A stretch of 64,000 nt of DNA, from the NCBI GenBank assembly GCA_024663395.1, contig JANFAH010000003.1, forward strand, positions 1,302,001 through 1,366,000, read 5' to 3'. Position numbers and translations under genes: made by a program. The notes below the pieces were generated by a model. It was not told the origin of the DNA, made no database searches, and saw nothing but the letters and a program-made list of their open reading frames with translations. Numbering within the stretch: position 1 is the stretch's first letter; every line of letters begins with the position of its first letter. Below, in pieces: positions 48,701-59,596 of the stretch. This DNA is from Pisolithus tinctorius (Eukaryota; Basidiomycota; Agaricomycetes; Boletales; Pisolithaceae).

Positions 48701-49156
48701 CAAAGCTGCGTTTCCACTGAGACGTGCAGGGCCTTTGCGGCGGCTCCTTCCTTCGAGATTTCCCCTGGCTTCGTCCGGGGAACCAGTAGCGTCGTCAACT
48801 ATCAAGTTCTTTAATGTACTACCTGAAGCGGAGGATATTCGACGGGGTCGTTTGCGAAGGAGCGTCAAGTCGAGGTCATCGGAGAAGTTTCCAAGTGGTG
48901 TGAACTGAGAGTGGGCTGCAGGCTGTGACAGAGCAGTAGCAAACGCATCCCTGATTGGAAAGGGCGTCAGGTTGACGACCTGGACGGAGGTTATGTGACG
49001 GAGTCGCCGCTGAAAGCATGTCTATCAGAAGAGTGTGATTGTCTCTGTGCTGCAATGGGGGGGTCTGCTCACCACTGCATGCCACGGAGACGGCGACGGC
49101 ACACGTCCATCTGGCAAACTGAGCGTGGGTGCTTCGTCCTGACCACCCGCCGACAT
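45742..49156 (-). CDS. VPS38: UVRAG/Vps38-like subunit of the Vps34 PI3-kinase complex
   Basis: The family joins the Vps34-Vps15-Vps30 complex and directs it to endosomes. A short first exon (MSAGGQDEAPTLSLPDGRVP, SPSPWHAV) splices to RRLRHITSVQVVNLTPFPIR, then NFSDDLDLTLLRKRPRRIS. A Ser-rich region and a C2-like segment follow, then helical exons. The conserved C-terminal half has RNRIPPTRTSLISVLASIYP, LGYAAHLVQLLAVYMGKGLV, YPVTYVGSRSLIKDNISAM and MAERDLRALDMRHTLPNLKN with LLLTLTDGE. These blocks are typical of fungal UVRAG/Atg14-type proteins; the C2-like part favours Vps38 over Atg14. The C-terminal tail after YSQIPDSP is long and disordered. I chose the ATG at 49156; a farther one at 49267 would overlap the divergent neighbour's start. 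Confidence 0.82.
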
Positions 49157-49265
49157 GATTTGTGTCGAGGTCGGCTGGAGCTCTCCGGCGAACAGTACCA
49201 CTGCTTGGATCCATGTCGGTGACGATTTGGCACTTCCTTTCTTGGAATGTGCTCCTCGTGGAATC
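49157..49265. promoter_or_regulatory. Bidirectional promoter between the UVRAG-like gene and its neighbour
   Basis: Only 109 bases separate the two inferred start codons. The segment stays open in a minus-strand frame, so alternative starts are possible. Confidence 0.45.
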
Positions 49266-50681
49266 ATGTCGTCTGCGACGAGTGAACCGCTTGAAATTCT
49301 GGTACCCGAGATCGACGCACTCACGTCCGTTCTCAAGGTAGATTTTGTCTTGGTTCATCAATGAAGACATTCTAATGTGCGACCACAGAACGCCGTCTTT
49401 AAGACAGGCCAGATATACGCCTTCCACGCTGATTCGCACAGACTGTGAGCTCTCTACTCGTATCGCACTACCACTCAACTCTCTTGTGAAATAGTGGTTT
49501 GCGCAAACATGCACCACACCCGCCCCGCGATTTAGCAGCTTCTCTTGGTCGTGAACTACAAAAGTACGATCAATTGTGCGATGCTATCGAAATACGTGTG
49601 GTGCGTAACAATCTCGTCCATCCTGCCTCATCGCATCATCTCAGAGCCGCGCTTCCGATAGCTGCACGCCATATCTGTCCTGAAACGAGACTTGGCCCGT
49701 GAGGAGTATCGCACCAGACAGGCGGAACTCGCTGCTATAGCAGCCCAGGCGCCGCCGTCTGACACGGGCTCAATCACAGCGGATACTACCATGCAGCCCC
49801 CTCCCACACCTATACACGGACCCGCTCAGGGCCCTACCCCTTCCCGCCGTCAATCCGCAATTTCCTTGTCTTCACTTCACAGACAACCATTTCCCCTCAA
49901 ATTGGACTTGTCATCGTCGTCGATGCGCATGTCAGCCGAAGAAGCTGCTCTTTATTCCAAGGGTCTTCTCGCTTCTCCAGTATCACTCGCACCTAAGTCA
50001 GCACGACCAACCGGTACCAGCGACATCGATTTGATGGCTGCATTTGCCTCCGCTACCGCAGCCGGTGCGTCGCAGCACGTAGATATCGACTTAACCGTGG
50101 ATGACAGTCCTCCTACCATGATGTCAAGAATTAATGCTTCCCTGGGAAGCTCCGCTGACAAGCCAATCGAACTCGACTTGGAGGGTATCGAAATGAATAT
50201 GCCAAGCATGACAGATTTATTTGGAGACGGTCCAGAATCGAGCTCGGGAGACGGACAGACGGGTATGGATGGTCTGTTCACACCCACCACCACCGAAGCT
50301 GGAGGTGACGTGCATCCTAAGGATGCGAGATCAAGCAATGCCGTGGGCATGGGAATCCTCGATGCCTTAACCGCCGAAAGCAGTAATCATGGATCAAACT
50401 TGTTTGAAACTATTCAGAGAGGCTCCAGTGGCCAAATGAACGACGGCGGTCAACAGGCAGCGCATGGAAGTGACTCTCCTGGATCGCTTCTGGCAAGCTT
50501 CACCAACCAGTCGCAGCATGGCTCTGGAGCGGAACACATGCAAACGGACTTCGACTTATCGTCAATAGACTTTTCCAATCTAGACTCGGCCATATTTGGA
50601 GGCCAGGGCATGGACATGGATACTCTCTTGAATATCCATCATCCCGGAGCCAGTTCCGATGTGCAGAGGTCCAACCCATAG
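49266..50681 (+). CDS. Uncharacterised nuclear-type protein with N-terminal helical domain
   Basis: After removing three introns (about 49338-49388, 49448-49494 and 49600-49661) the N-terminus reads MSSATSEPLEILVPEIDALT, SVLKNAVFKTGQIYAFHADS, HRLGLRKHAPHPP, LGRELQKYDQLCDAIEIRVL, HAISVLKRDLAREEYRTRQA. This is a compact helical, possibly coiled-coil, region. The remaining 300 or so residues are disordered and acidic, with short motifs such as VDIDLTVDD (resembles a SUMO-interaction motif), PIELDLEGIEMNMPSMTDLF and FDLSSIDFSNLDSAIFGG, which look like activation-domain sequence. I do not recognise the family. A transcription co-factor subunit is possible but not shown. It is divergent from the UVRAG-like gene. 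Confidence 0.65.
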
Positions 50682-50761
50682 CTAGCTTTTGTAATGATAT
50701 GTCTGCTGCGAGTCAATGTGCACTAAAACAGGAATGCTAGCGGTGATGTTTTACTGGGCCA

Positions 50762-51859
50762 TCATGAAGGAAGATCTCTTGCCAGAGTTTTCAGTTTCTT
50801 TCGCAACGAATGGGTGTTGTGCACTCCCACAGCGAATAACATCTCGTCAAGATCAGAGGCCAGACCTCGCCGTGTCACTTGATCCACCCCTTGCACTTCC
50901 AAAACTTTTTGTACAGCACGAACTAGCCGACCTTCGGGAAGGCCCATCTTGGGTTTGGCGACGGACGGCGCTCCTGCTCTCTTCCTCCTCTTCATTTTTG
51001 GGGCAGCCAACAAGGGCTCGACGAACTCGGTTCGGAACCGTCGCAATGCCAACGCTTCTATCGTGACGACGCGGTCCAAGGGACTTGCTGCCTCGGCACA
51101 CAACTCCGCCAGTGCAAGTTGCTCGGGCGATCCGCCATCCTGATATCCCCACTTCTTGATTTCCTGCATACGCTTCCTCTTGAGCTTTTTCAAAATTTCC
51201 TCTCGCGTAACACCACTCCCGTCCTGAATTGACTTGGCGACTGTGTCGAGCATATCACCAAGCGTTAGCCATCCTTTGTCTTCGTCCACAGCTCGTTTCA
51301 CGTAATGCCTGTTCACGTAGTTGAGAAGACGGTTGATAGAATGTGCGCTAACAGTGTAGCGCTTGAAACATGGAACGAGATACTGAATCAACGTCGTATC
51401 GTCTTCCGGTGCACCAAGGTGCAGCTCGCGCACGAGATCTGCGAAAAACTGGTCCAAGTGCATGTACAGGTCCGCTCCCCTCACCATCTGCCTTTCCCTG
51501 CCGCTGGCGGCCACGGTTGCTGTTGGGTAGGTGCCAGGGGTGCCGTCCCGCAGTGTAGTGAAGTAGTCGTAAGTCGCGGTGTGGATACCCATGCGATACG
51601 AAATGTCGATACCGGGCGCCTTTTCGAAGTCATTGGTGGGGGAACGGGCTATATGGTTGAGCGCCGGGAGGATATAGCCCCACAATGCGGGAAGCGAAGC
51701 GGACGGGTTGGCGCTCCCCACCGACGGATTTGACATTGTGGGTAGTCGGAGCGACGCTGGCAACGGCTCTACGTGCTTGCCTTTGTTGACCGACATTGGT
51801 ATCTGGGGCGCGAAAACCGACATTTGGGCCACACTTTTGTAGGGTGGCAGGCGGATCAT
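50762..51859 (-). CDS. Cullin N-terminal-like protein without the C-terminal cullin domain
   Basis: This is a single uninterrupted exon of 365 codons. The segment LWGYILPALNHIARSPTNDF, GIDISYRMGIHTATYDYFTT, GADLYMHLDQFFADLVRELH and then LVPCFKRYTVSAHSINRLLN with YVNRHYVKRAVDEDKGWL resembles the first cullin repeats of Cul1, which bind Skp1 and F-box proteins. The rest (KKLKRKRMQEIKKWGYQDGG, RRFRTEFVEPLLAAPKMKRR) is basic and does not match the cullin homology or neddylation domains, so it cannot recruit Rbx1 or NEDD8 in the usual way. Start choices are MIRLPPY at 51859 or later Met codons. It could be a decoy or a scaffold; no function can be given. Absence of introns in an intron-rich neighbourhood hints at retroposition. 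Confidence 0.65.
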   Translation of the reverse strand: MIRLPPYKSVAQMSVFAPQIPMSVNKGKHVEPLPASLRLPTMSNPSVGSANPSASLPALWGYILPALNHIARSPTNDFEKAPGIDISYRMGIHTATYDYFTTLRDGTPGTYPTATVAASGRERQMVRGADLYMHLDQFFADLVRELHLGAPEDDTTLIQYLVPCFKRYTVSAHSINRLLNYVNRHYVKRAVDEDKGWLTLGDMLDTVAKSIQDGSGVTREEILKKLKRKRMQEIKKWGYQDGGSPEQLALAELCAEAASPLDRVVTIEALALRRFRTEFVEPLLAAPKMKRRKRAGAPSVAKPKMGLPEGRLVRAVQKVLEVQGVDQVTRRGLASDLDEMLFAVGVHNTHSLRKKLKTLARDLPS

Positions 51860-52128
51860 TAAGTATTAGCGTCGTGTCCCTAAAAATGGCACGTTGGGAC
51901 CGAGGCCTCGACTCTGGAACACCAGACATGCCTTGAAGCCAAGATCTGATGGTCTCGCAAAACATCCCTGAGGGACATGTCAAACCGAACCTGTTCCGGT
52001 AAGAATGCAGACAAGTATGTACTAAGTAGGGTGAGTATACAATGAACCTGTGTAAAATCACGAGGGAATGTACATCCTAGTACATCGAAATATATCCAGA
52101 TATTTGCCAGTACTTCATATGTACACCT

Positions 52129-54877
52129 CTAAACAACGCCAAGAAGGACAGTAGCTCGTAAGCTTACCTCCTTTGGTGTGGGGCCAGACCGTTTCGGTTG
52201 GTCATCCTCACCCCCCTCGCCTATATCATCACTCCGTAGCGAACTTGACTTCCACCCCCAACTCTGGCTTACGGAAAACACGTCAGGGACGCTGGTGAAA
52301 CGAGTGATCGAAGAGCCCGTAGAACTCATGCACGAGACAGCGAAGTAAGCAGCTACGGAGGGTCTAGGATCCCTGTATGGCTGGACAGGAGCTACAGGTG
52401 GTGCTGTCGCAGGAATCGCATTGCCAAAGGATTGATACGCCTTGTCAGACCCGTGTGAAGTTGAGGGTGCTGAGTTGGGCGTTATGCTTCTGGAACGGGG
52501 ATGTATTGATGGGGAGTAATGAACCGTCGGTGAAGACACCGATGTGGGGATATGGTGTGGAAGGGATGGGACCCTGTTGTGATTGCGTTCCCGTACACAT
52601 TGCACAGGAGTAGATGCGCCAGGGATAGGATCCACGCTCGACTGACGATGAAGGTATATTCCAAGTTGTGCGCCTTTCTTACGCACCACCTGGACATAAA
52701 CATTGAAGAGATTGCCAGCGTACCAGATCGTGTGTGAGTGGAGCCGAGATTTCTCCTTGAGAGCGTCGATGTCCCAAAATTCAACCGCAAAACGGCACGG
52801 GGGGTATTGAGACCAACGAGTTTTGCCGGTGGAGTCAGTGGCAATACACTCCAATGCTGTCTTGCGCTCTGCTTTGAGACCAAAGAAATTCGCCTCCGAA
52901 GTTGGAGTTGACTTGCTATCGGACAATGACACGGTGTGTTCAAATAGTTGGTCCATGGATGCACCGTCCAATCCACTGCTGTCTCCCAGTCTCATGGACG
53001 AGTCCTGGGGAACAGGATGGTAGACCTTTTCCTTCTCGTCGTCAGGGACAGCTTGTTGCTCCGATGGTGAGAGGCGCGAGAGAATCTGGGCCGTAGTTAG
53101 GCATAGTCCAAGTTCCTTGTCACGCATTGGCGGGCTGGGCGAAGGCAAGGATGTGTTGGTAGACGATGTTGTAATGTGACAACGCAATAGAGACTGGTTC
53201 CAATGTGCAGCTTGTAATACCGGCGTCGGCACGAATGGTCGTCCGGTTGAAGGAGAAATATCCTGTGATATCGCGATGATATCCTCAACCAGCTATAAAG
53301 CGAGCACGACGTCAGCATTCTGGTCTAGGTGAAATGCAAAGGATCTCAAGTACCATGTTAGCATAGTAGATTCCTTCGGAAAACATTGTTTCCCAGTCTT
53401 TTTCCTCATCCTCAATAATGCCCTGTTTCCTCCTAAGTTCGACTACGGCGCGCGCCAAGTCATATCTCTCGCGCTCCGCTTTGACGAATAAGCTATCCGA
53501 AGATATCAACTCCCGTATCCACTTGGATGTTAACCCACCTCTGGCCCATATTGTTGGCAGGCGAGGAGGGACATGAACTACGGCTTCTTCTGACGGTCGG
53601 GAAGGTAGCGTCTCTGCTCTTTTCCTGGTAGAAGGCACAACAGCGGGTGGTGAGAGAGGGAAGTCTCGCCCCGATGGTGCCTTCTCTTCGTATACGAACA
53701 TATCCGGACCCCATCTTGCCAGCCAACAAACAGCTGCTTCACCTATCTTATTCGACACAGCCCCATAATCAAAGCAAGGAGTATATCGTGGCCGATCCTC
53801 ACCCTCACCCTCAGACTGGGTATCAGATTCACTAGGATCTTCTTTCTGTACAGCCAGCCCGTGGAACTTGTCAGTGAGTAAGTCTCGTGGCTCAGCCTTA
53901 CTGGTATCGTGGGAAGTCAGCGTGGAGACGGAACTGCTGCCGGGGCTGGTCAGGACAGCGATCCTTTCCAGGCCAACTGCGGCCTCGGGCTCGTCGTCGT
54001 CCGATGCTTCTATTGGTACACCCGTAGCAAACCGGAGATAAGGCAGAACTGTATATGGTCCGACAGTGTTCAGAATGCAGCTGAGTGCATCAGATGCAAT
54101 GGTAGGAATGCTCAAGTAGACCGCGGTCGCAAGCAAGGAGAGGAGAAATCGGGGTGTCGCTGGATGATGGCCCTTTGGGAGTTCTGAAGACGATGAAGGA
54201 GAGGAGAATGACGGCGTGAGTGGTTGAGTCTGGGTCGGAATCAGGGAAGGACAGACGTGCAGTGGTGGCCCACCGCCATACAAACGCGCGATGCAGACTC
54301 TGCAACATAAATTATGTCAGACAGCGCCATGCCAAGCCTCGACAACGTACTCGAAAGCTGGAAAGTATGTGATGTCAGGGGATGTGGTAATAGGCCGTGG
54401 ATGACGGACGTGCCTGCACGTGTAATGTTGCAATCGTCAAAGACGATGTCAACTTCCTGTTGTCCTGACGGGCTACCTGATAGACTAGGCGATGACTCGA
54501 GAAATCCGGCAGTGAAGAGCGAGTTAAAGAATCCCTAAGTGGTGCATGAGCACGTACAGGACGACGACCGTGGTGCCCCCAATAGCACTTACTGCCTGGA
54601 TAAGAACGACTCTGTGGAGCTTGTAGACGGCTTGCCATGTTCCCTTGACATGGAGAGCGACATCTGCTGTGCGCGATTCCAGCAGGGAATTGTAGATGTG
54701 TTGTTGAAGATCTGCGGGGGAGGAGCTGCTGCCGGTGCCTGGGTTCATAGACGGTCGATGCGTGCCCCTGGAAAGATCTGACCCAGGGGAAACGTTCAAT
54801 CTGAAGGCTGGCAGAGATGCAGACGCACGCAGAACGTGACTGGGAGGAGGAAGAGGAGCTGCCAGGCGGGTGTCCAT
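52129..54877 (-). CDS. BTB/POZ domain protein
   Basis: The first exon starts MDTRLAAPLPPPSHVLRASA and reaches the BTB core LQQHIYNSLLESRTADVALH, VKGTWQAVYKLHRVVLIQA; the next exons give GFFNSLFTAGFLESSP and VDIVFDDCNITRA. This order (xSDVxxxxxxxxxxLHRxxL, then FFxxLF) is the BTB fold used for dimerisation or Cul3 binding; the spacing resembles germ-cell-less-type BTB proteins. The long remainder has acidic and Ser-rich stretches, a BACK-like helical part (LLATAVYLSIPTIASDALSC), KWIRELISSDSLFVKAERER and a C-terminal domain with TRWSQYPPCRFAVEFWDID and LHSHTIWYAGNLFNVYVQVV. Introns are inferred near 54270-54310, 54370-54420, 54540-54590 and 53290-53350. The frame opens at 54904 without ATG, so 54877 is the first Met. 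Confidence 0.75.
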
Positions 54878-55021
54878 AAGTACCTCGCTTGGCTTCGGCC
54901 TCACTTATGTCACGCGGAGCGCATTACAGTAACGTATTGATCACGTGCCCATACCGACATATTATATTTATATTACCCCCCCCCGCAATGTTGCACTGAT
55001 AGCACTAGCCTCGAGGCGACA
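54878..55021. promoter_or_regulatory. Bidirectional promoter between the BTB gene and trs31
   Basis: The 144 bases between divergent starts include a run of ten or more C (near 54976-54987). No TATA box was found at a usual distance. Confidence 0.5.
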
Positions 55022-55888
55022 ATGCAGCAACCCCATTCTCGTTTCTCGGTGCTGTCAAACTCTTCCTTGTCTTCAGCGGACCTCCTGTCCCCAACAGGCT
55101 CGTCGCGTTTCTCCCTCCCGTCTGCCCCGTCGATCAATGCAACCCTCGGCCAGACTCGACAGCGTCCCAACATTTATGACAGAAACCTCAACAAGACCCG
55201 ATCATCAGAGGTATCGGCTTCGGCATTCGCGTTCCTTTTCTCAGAGATCGTTCAGTACACTCAGAAACGCGTCAGCGGCATAAACGATCTCGAGAGGCGG
55301 TCAGAGTCATCCGTTCACTGCACGAGAGTAACTTGTTTCATTTCCCTCTAGGCTAAACATATTGGGCTACCGCGTCGGAATGCGCGTCCTAGAGCTCATG
55401 ACATGGCGCGCTGAATCATCGTCCAAGGCTCCCAAACGAGAAATTCGCTTCCTCCCGGCTCTGATGTCCATCCATACTCAAGTCTGGAGAGCAGTATTCG
55501 GAAGACCGGCAGACGCCATCGAAAAGAGCGTGGAAAACGAAGATGAATGTCCGTTTCCCCCTTACTTCGCGGTCGGTCGTTGAGCTTTTATCTGGCACAG
55601 ACATGATTATCGACAACGATCCCCTCCCCGAACGACACATATCGGTACCAAGAGACATGAGCCAGCTCAGTTGTTCGTCCTTCACAGCGGGTATTGTTGA
55701 AGCTGTTCTAGATGGACTGGGGTTTGTAAGTCACACACGCACTTTCGCTCAGGCTATGCTGCTGAGGGCAACGTTAGCCCGCACGCGTAACCGCCCATAA
55801 CACTCCCACTCAGCAGTACCCGTCGCGAACGACCATCCTTATTAAACTAGAAAAGTCTGTATTAGAACGAGAAGAGATTGTGAAGTAA
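55022..55888 (+). CDS. TRS31: TRAPP complex subunit Trs31 (TRAPPC5, Bet3 family)
   Basis: Trs31 is a core subunit of TRAPP, the exchange factor for Ypt1/Rab1 in ER-Golgi traffic. A Ser-rich leader (MQQPHSRFSVLSNSSLSSAD) precedes the Bet3-like domain: NIYDRNLNKTRSSEVSASAF, FAFLFSEIVQYTQKRVSGIN, LNILGYRVGMRVLELMTWRA, FLPALMSIHTQVWRAVFGRP, then FTAGIVEAVLDGLGF and PARVTAHNTPTQQYPSRTTI ending LIKLEKSVLEREEIVK. Introns near 55297-55354, 55547-55599 and 55727-55776 restore frame. The stop is at 55886-55888. All expected segments are present. Confidence 0.92.
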
Positions 55889-56047
55889 TGTACGCTGGCC
55901 ATGTACTCTCGAGGGTTTACCCCCACTTCGTTATCTTATCGTCGAATGCTTATCTGTCCTGTGCATGTAACATGTAACAGCAGCTCGAAGAACTTAGATA
56001 CGTGCATTCACCAACACAACGTGCCGCCGCCGCCGTGGGTCCCGTCG

Positions 56048-57143
56048 ATGGTCAGGGTTCGGGGAATAGACGTTCACCCTCCGTTGCTGAACACATCCTG
56101 CGCCTGGGCGTCTGACCCGCAGCAGCTCACAGCACTCTATGATTGCCCGCATACGGGCGCAGTGAGCACACGGACAGCAACGTTATCTGGATTCAAGGAA
56201 GATTCCTCGCATACCGTTGGTAGGCGAGTTCTCGTTGCAGCGAACGTGTCCGATCTTGAGGTTGATTTGCCAGGTAGCATTTCTAGCTGGCTCGTTGTCG
56301 TCAATCAACTCATATGGGTACTCACCGCACCCTCTGTCTTCCTATATAACATGGGTGCGAATGCTCCTCGAACGGGACTCCCTATCTTCGAAACCCTTCA
56401 TTATCAGCATCACGGAGTCTGATCCAGAGTCTCTCCGCAAGATGATGACGGCCATTCAAGATCTGCGCGCTGCACACCCCTCCTGGCACGCCCGGATAGC
56501 CATCGAATTCAACGCAAGCTGTCCAAACATCAAGGGACACCCGCCTCCTTCCTATAACTTCTCCAGCCTCTCTCCCTTTCTGGATATCTTCGCGGAACAC
56601 TTCTGGGCTGACCCCACCTTGACAATTGGTCTCAAGCTTCCACCTTACACCATGGCCACTCAATTCGACGACGCCATCAGTGGTATTACGACGTACACTC
56701 GCCAGTGCGGACCTTCGGGACAATATGTGAATCCACTCGCGTTCCTCACCTGTACAAACACCCTGGGGAATAGTTTGGTATTCTCCGATCAGACTGTCGA
56801 GAGTGGGGCGGATGCATCATCCTTTGCACTCCCTCCTGGCATTGGCGGTCTTGCGGGAGAAGCAATACACTCGTTATCTCTTGGGAATGTGTATTCCTTC
56901 TCACGGTTGCTCGCAGAGTCGGCCGATCCGGCACTGCGGGAGATCGTCATCATCGGCGCTGGCGGTGTCACTTCACCAGAGGCTGTGACACGCATGCATC
57001 GCGCTGGGGCAAAGCTTGTCGGATGTGCAACGCTCCTTGGGGCACTCGGTATCGCGGCGTTTGCGCACCTCAACAGAGAGCAGCCGAATGCAGCAGTCGA
57101 TGGAACCAGCGACTCCAGCAGGGACAAAGCGACAGGAGCATGA
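56048..57143 (+). CDS. URA1: Dihydroorotate dehydrogenase, class 1A-like (soluble)
   Basis: This flavoenzyme oxidises dihydroorotate to orotate in pyrimidine synthesis. After one intron (about 56213-56271, joining SSHT to VAFLAGSL) the barrel shows VHPPLLNTSCAWASDPQQL, TGAVSTRTATLSGF, SSINSYGYSPHPLSSYI, IEFNASCPNIKGHPPPSYNF, GLKLPPYTMATQFDDAISGI, FLTCTNTLGNSLVF, PPGIGGLAGEAIHSLSLGNV and IVIIGAGGVTSPEAVTRMHR. The NxSCPN motif, GLKLPPY, GGLxG and GAGG phosphate site match Ura1-type class 1A enzymes. No membrane or mitochondrial targeting segment is seen, consistent with a cytosolic fumarate-type enzyme, in contrast to the ubiquinone-linked class 2 enzyme of most fungi. The ATG at 56048 starts MVRVRGIDV. 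Confidence 0.88.
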
Positions 57144-57294
57144 ATTCGAAGGGGATGAAAAGGTACTATGTGGATACAGTGGCAAACAAACTCGGTGAAA
57201 ATGCTACATGAAACAAATAGATTCGGTATACTGGAGTCAACCAAAACAAATTAAATGAGGAAATAAATCAATGTACATGGGCCGCTGCTGTCCG

Positions 57295-58511
57295 TCAGAG
57301 GTATGAGGAAGACGAAGAAGAGCTGGTAGTGGACGAGAAACTTTCGTCGCCCCACGAAAATTCGGGCGATGACAAAAAGTGTCCATGGTTGGCATAGTCC
57401 ATGAATGGCTGATATTGATCAGCAACAGGAGTCAAATGTACAGGCGGCATTCCAGTCCTAATGCGACAGTCATCCCAAGGTGTCGTCCATGGTGCGGAAT
57501 CGACGGCAGAAGTGACGTGAACGGCACGCTCTTGGTAGTCACTAACCTGAGCACTGGTAAGATGGAAGACCGGCGCAGAAACGACGGGATCAGCAGGAGG
57601 TAGTAGAGGGCTGCGGAAGGGAGGAATGTTGGAATCCTCCGAGTCACTAAGTTGTGACTGCCAGTCATGGTCGTTCACTGGCGACTCTTCGGCATCTCGA
57701 GAGGCGGCGTGATCCAAGGTTTCTGTCTTGAGGGAGATGTCGACCTGCTTCACAGCGTCCTCCAACTCTTCGCCCGACTTTCCAGCGAGTAGCAGCTCTG
57801 CCACTTTCTCGCAGCGTTTCTTGTCTTCGATTCCATTGCGGCGAACGTTCCGTTTGATTGGCTTCGTGGTTCGCCCAATAGGCGAAAAGCGGTAGTTTGG
57901 GTACTTCTGGGCATGCAAGGCCTTTTCTGCAGCAGCCTTTTCACGCCATACCTGCTTGTCGGCATCGGAGAGACGGTTCCAGCAATGAGCTATGATGCGC
58001 GTGATGTGGCGGTTGTCGTGCTCGACGGTGGTTCTAATCTTCTGGGCTGCTGCGAAGGCAGAGCGGAAGAGCATGAAGGCGTTACGCGGTCGGGGAATGT
58101 GGTTAGGAGACTTGTTGCGCGACGTACCGCGTGCAGGAGGGATGGGCATACTTGCCAGCTCTGCGGATGAAGGGAAGGCGTGGGATTGGTCTAGCATGTC
58201 AGGAAGATTGTTTACTCCAACAGCAGGTGATGGAGATGACTGAGTGGATGACGACGGAGAGGTGGAGGCGGATGAGGGGGGATACATAACGGGGAAATCC
58301 AACGACGGCCATTGGTGATCGGGCGGGACCAATGGGGCGTCGAAGATGGGCGGAGAGATGAAGTCATGCAAGAGTGCGGTGTGGATGTCCGCCCCGTCGC
58401 CAGCTGCTTTTATGATGCTTATGACCGACCGCGTGCCACACGAGACATGCAGGACTTACCGTAGATGGTGCTTGGAATGGGAAAGTGGATGAAGTGAGTC
58501 TGACTAGACAT
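57295..58511 (-). CDS. HMG-box transcription factor
   Basis: A short first exon (MSSQTHFIHFPIPSTIY, start 58511) splices over an intron of about 60 bases to AGDGADIHTALLHDFISPPI. The HMG box of MATA-HMG type lies near 58130-57920: HIPRPRNAFMLFRSAFAAAQ, HITRIIAHCWNRLSDADKQV, WREKAAAEKALHAQKYPNYR with the basic tail after it. This type binds and bends DNA; fungal members include mating and sexual-development regulators (for example Ste11 and Prf1-like factors). Flanks are Ser/Pro-rich and acidic. A TATA box lies 62 bases upstream. The specific pathway is not visible; no pheromone or homeodomain mating gene is in the window. Confidence 0.85.
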
Positions 58512-59509
58512 GGATTTAGTAGGGGACAGACGGGGTTGGGAGGAGTGGTCCTGCCAGTGAACTGCAGACCCATTTTTATAAGGGGCGAGCTATCTTGCAG
58601 ATGTGACTGCCTGGAAGGAGGCGATCAGAGGAACCCTTCCAACAAGTCACATCGTGGCAGCCATGTGTATCCACCTGTTCTCTATTTGGAAGCAACTCCT
58701 TGCTGTGATCACAGCATACTACCCGAATGGGATGTGACGTCGTCGGAGAGTTGCGAGTTCGGCAATCCCCTGTCCACGTTGCACGCTACAGTCGGGCATT
58801 GGCGCACCCGTCAAACGAGCCTCCTCGGAGAATGGAGCCAGCTTCCAATTCGTCCGGATGGCCGCACCGACCTGTCGACTCGGCTGTCACCTGATCCAAG
58901 CGCGGATGTCTTGAATAACTGAATGGTATCACTGGTCACGCGATGTACAGTCAAACCATTTCACGTCTGCTCAATCTTCATTGTCGTTTAACGACAGCCA
59001 TGGGGAATGTCAAGGCGATTGAAGACATAGGTATGACTCAACCAGCTAAATGGCATGACGCCAGCGTTGTACTCGAGAATTTGCGAAGGTGCATATGCAT
59101 GGTTCCGTATATATAACGATGTGAGAAGTAGTGCATATCTTTCTCGGACAGTCAACCAGATCTCCTCTGCAGTGAATATCTCCATTCCAACTCCAGATGC
59201 AGCAAATCGCTCGAACGCATAAACGAATGACGTGCCATACTGGATTTTCCAACCTTGTGAAGTCCTATTTTGTGACCCTCATATAAAGGCGAGCGAAGAC
59301 GCAAAGGTCAGCCGTCAAGCAGCCATAGCTCTTCTTGGAGTATGGCGAAAATGAATGTTAATCTGCAACAGTATTCCCCGGGGCCGTACTTGGTGTTTGC
59401 GGTGATGCATGTGTATTTGATCAACTCTCGCTCTAGTTGTTGCAAAGGCCTTACCTGTGCCAGTTCATCGACACGCTGCTTCTCGGTATTTGTGGAGGCG
59501 GGGGTGCTG
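58512..59509. other. Accessory stretch between the HMG gene and the Crinkler-like gene
   Basis: This includes a minus-strand open segment near 58988-59260 with protein-like sequence (SFVYAFERFAASGVGMEIFT, AEEIWLTVRERYALLLTSLY) that may be another decayed or spliced gene piece. No family recognised. Confidence 0.35.
58573..58580 (-). promoter_or_regulatory. TATA box of the HMG-box gene
   Basis: TATAAAAA on the minus strand, 62 bases upstream of the ATG at 58511. Confidence 0.6.
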
Positions 59510-59596
59510 TCACCAGAGTACGGTCTTTCTTACATAGAGATAATCCAACTTCAGAGCGAAGAAATGAGATACAATGAAACGATACTTCCAATCTAA
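59342..59596 (+). CDS. Possible small protein, unsupported by homology
   Basis: An 84-codon frame starts MAKMNVNLQQYSPGPYLVFA, about 60 bases after a TATAAAG on the same strand (59282-59288). It contains a short hydrophobic N-terminal segment and several Cys residues (SRSSCCKGLTCASSSTRC), so a small secreted protein is conceivable. Its 3' end overlaps the end of the Crinkler-like gene on the other strand. It could easily be chance. Confidence 0.2.
   Translation: MAKMNVNLQQYSPGPYLVFAVMHVYLINSRSSCCKGLTCASSSTRCFSVFVEAGVLSPEYGLSYIEIIQLQSEEMRYNETILPI

Noticed and set aside
48876..49517. 642-base minus-strand frame across the UVRAG-like start region
   Set aside because: It overlaps the first exons of two genes in other frames, has no domain, and a spliced reading explains the region better.
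57295..58511. Mating-type locus marked by the HMG-box gene
   Set aside because: No pheromone, receptor or homeodomain gene is present in the window.
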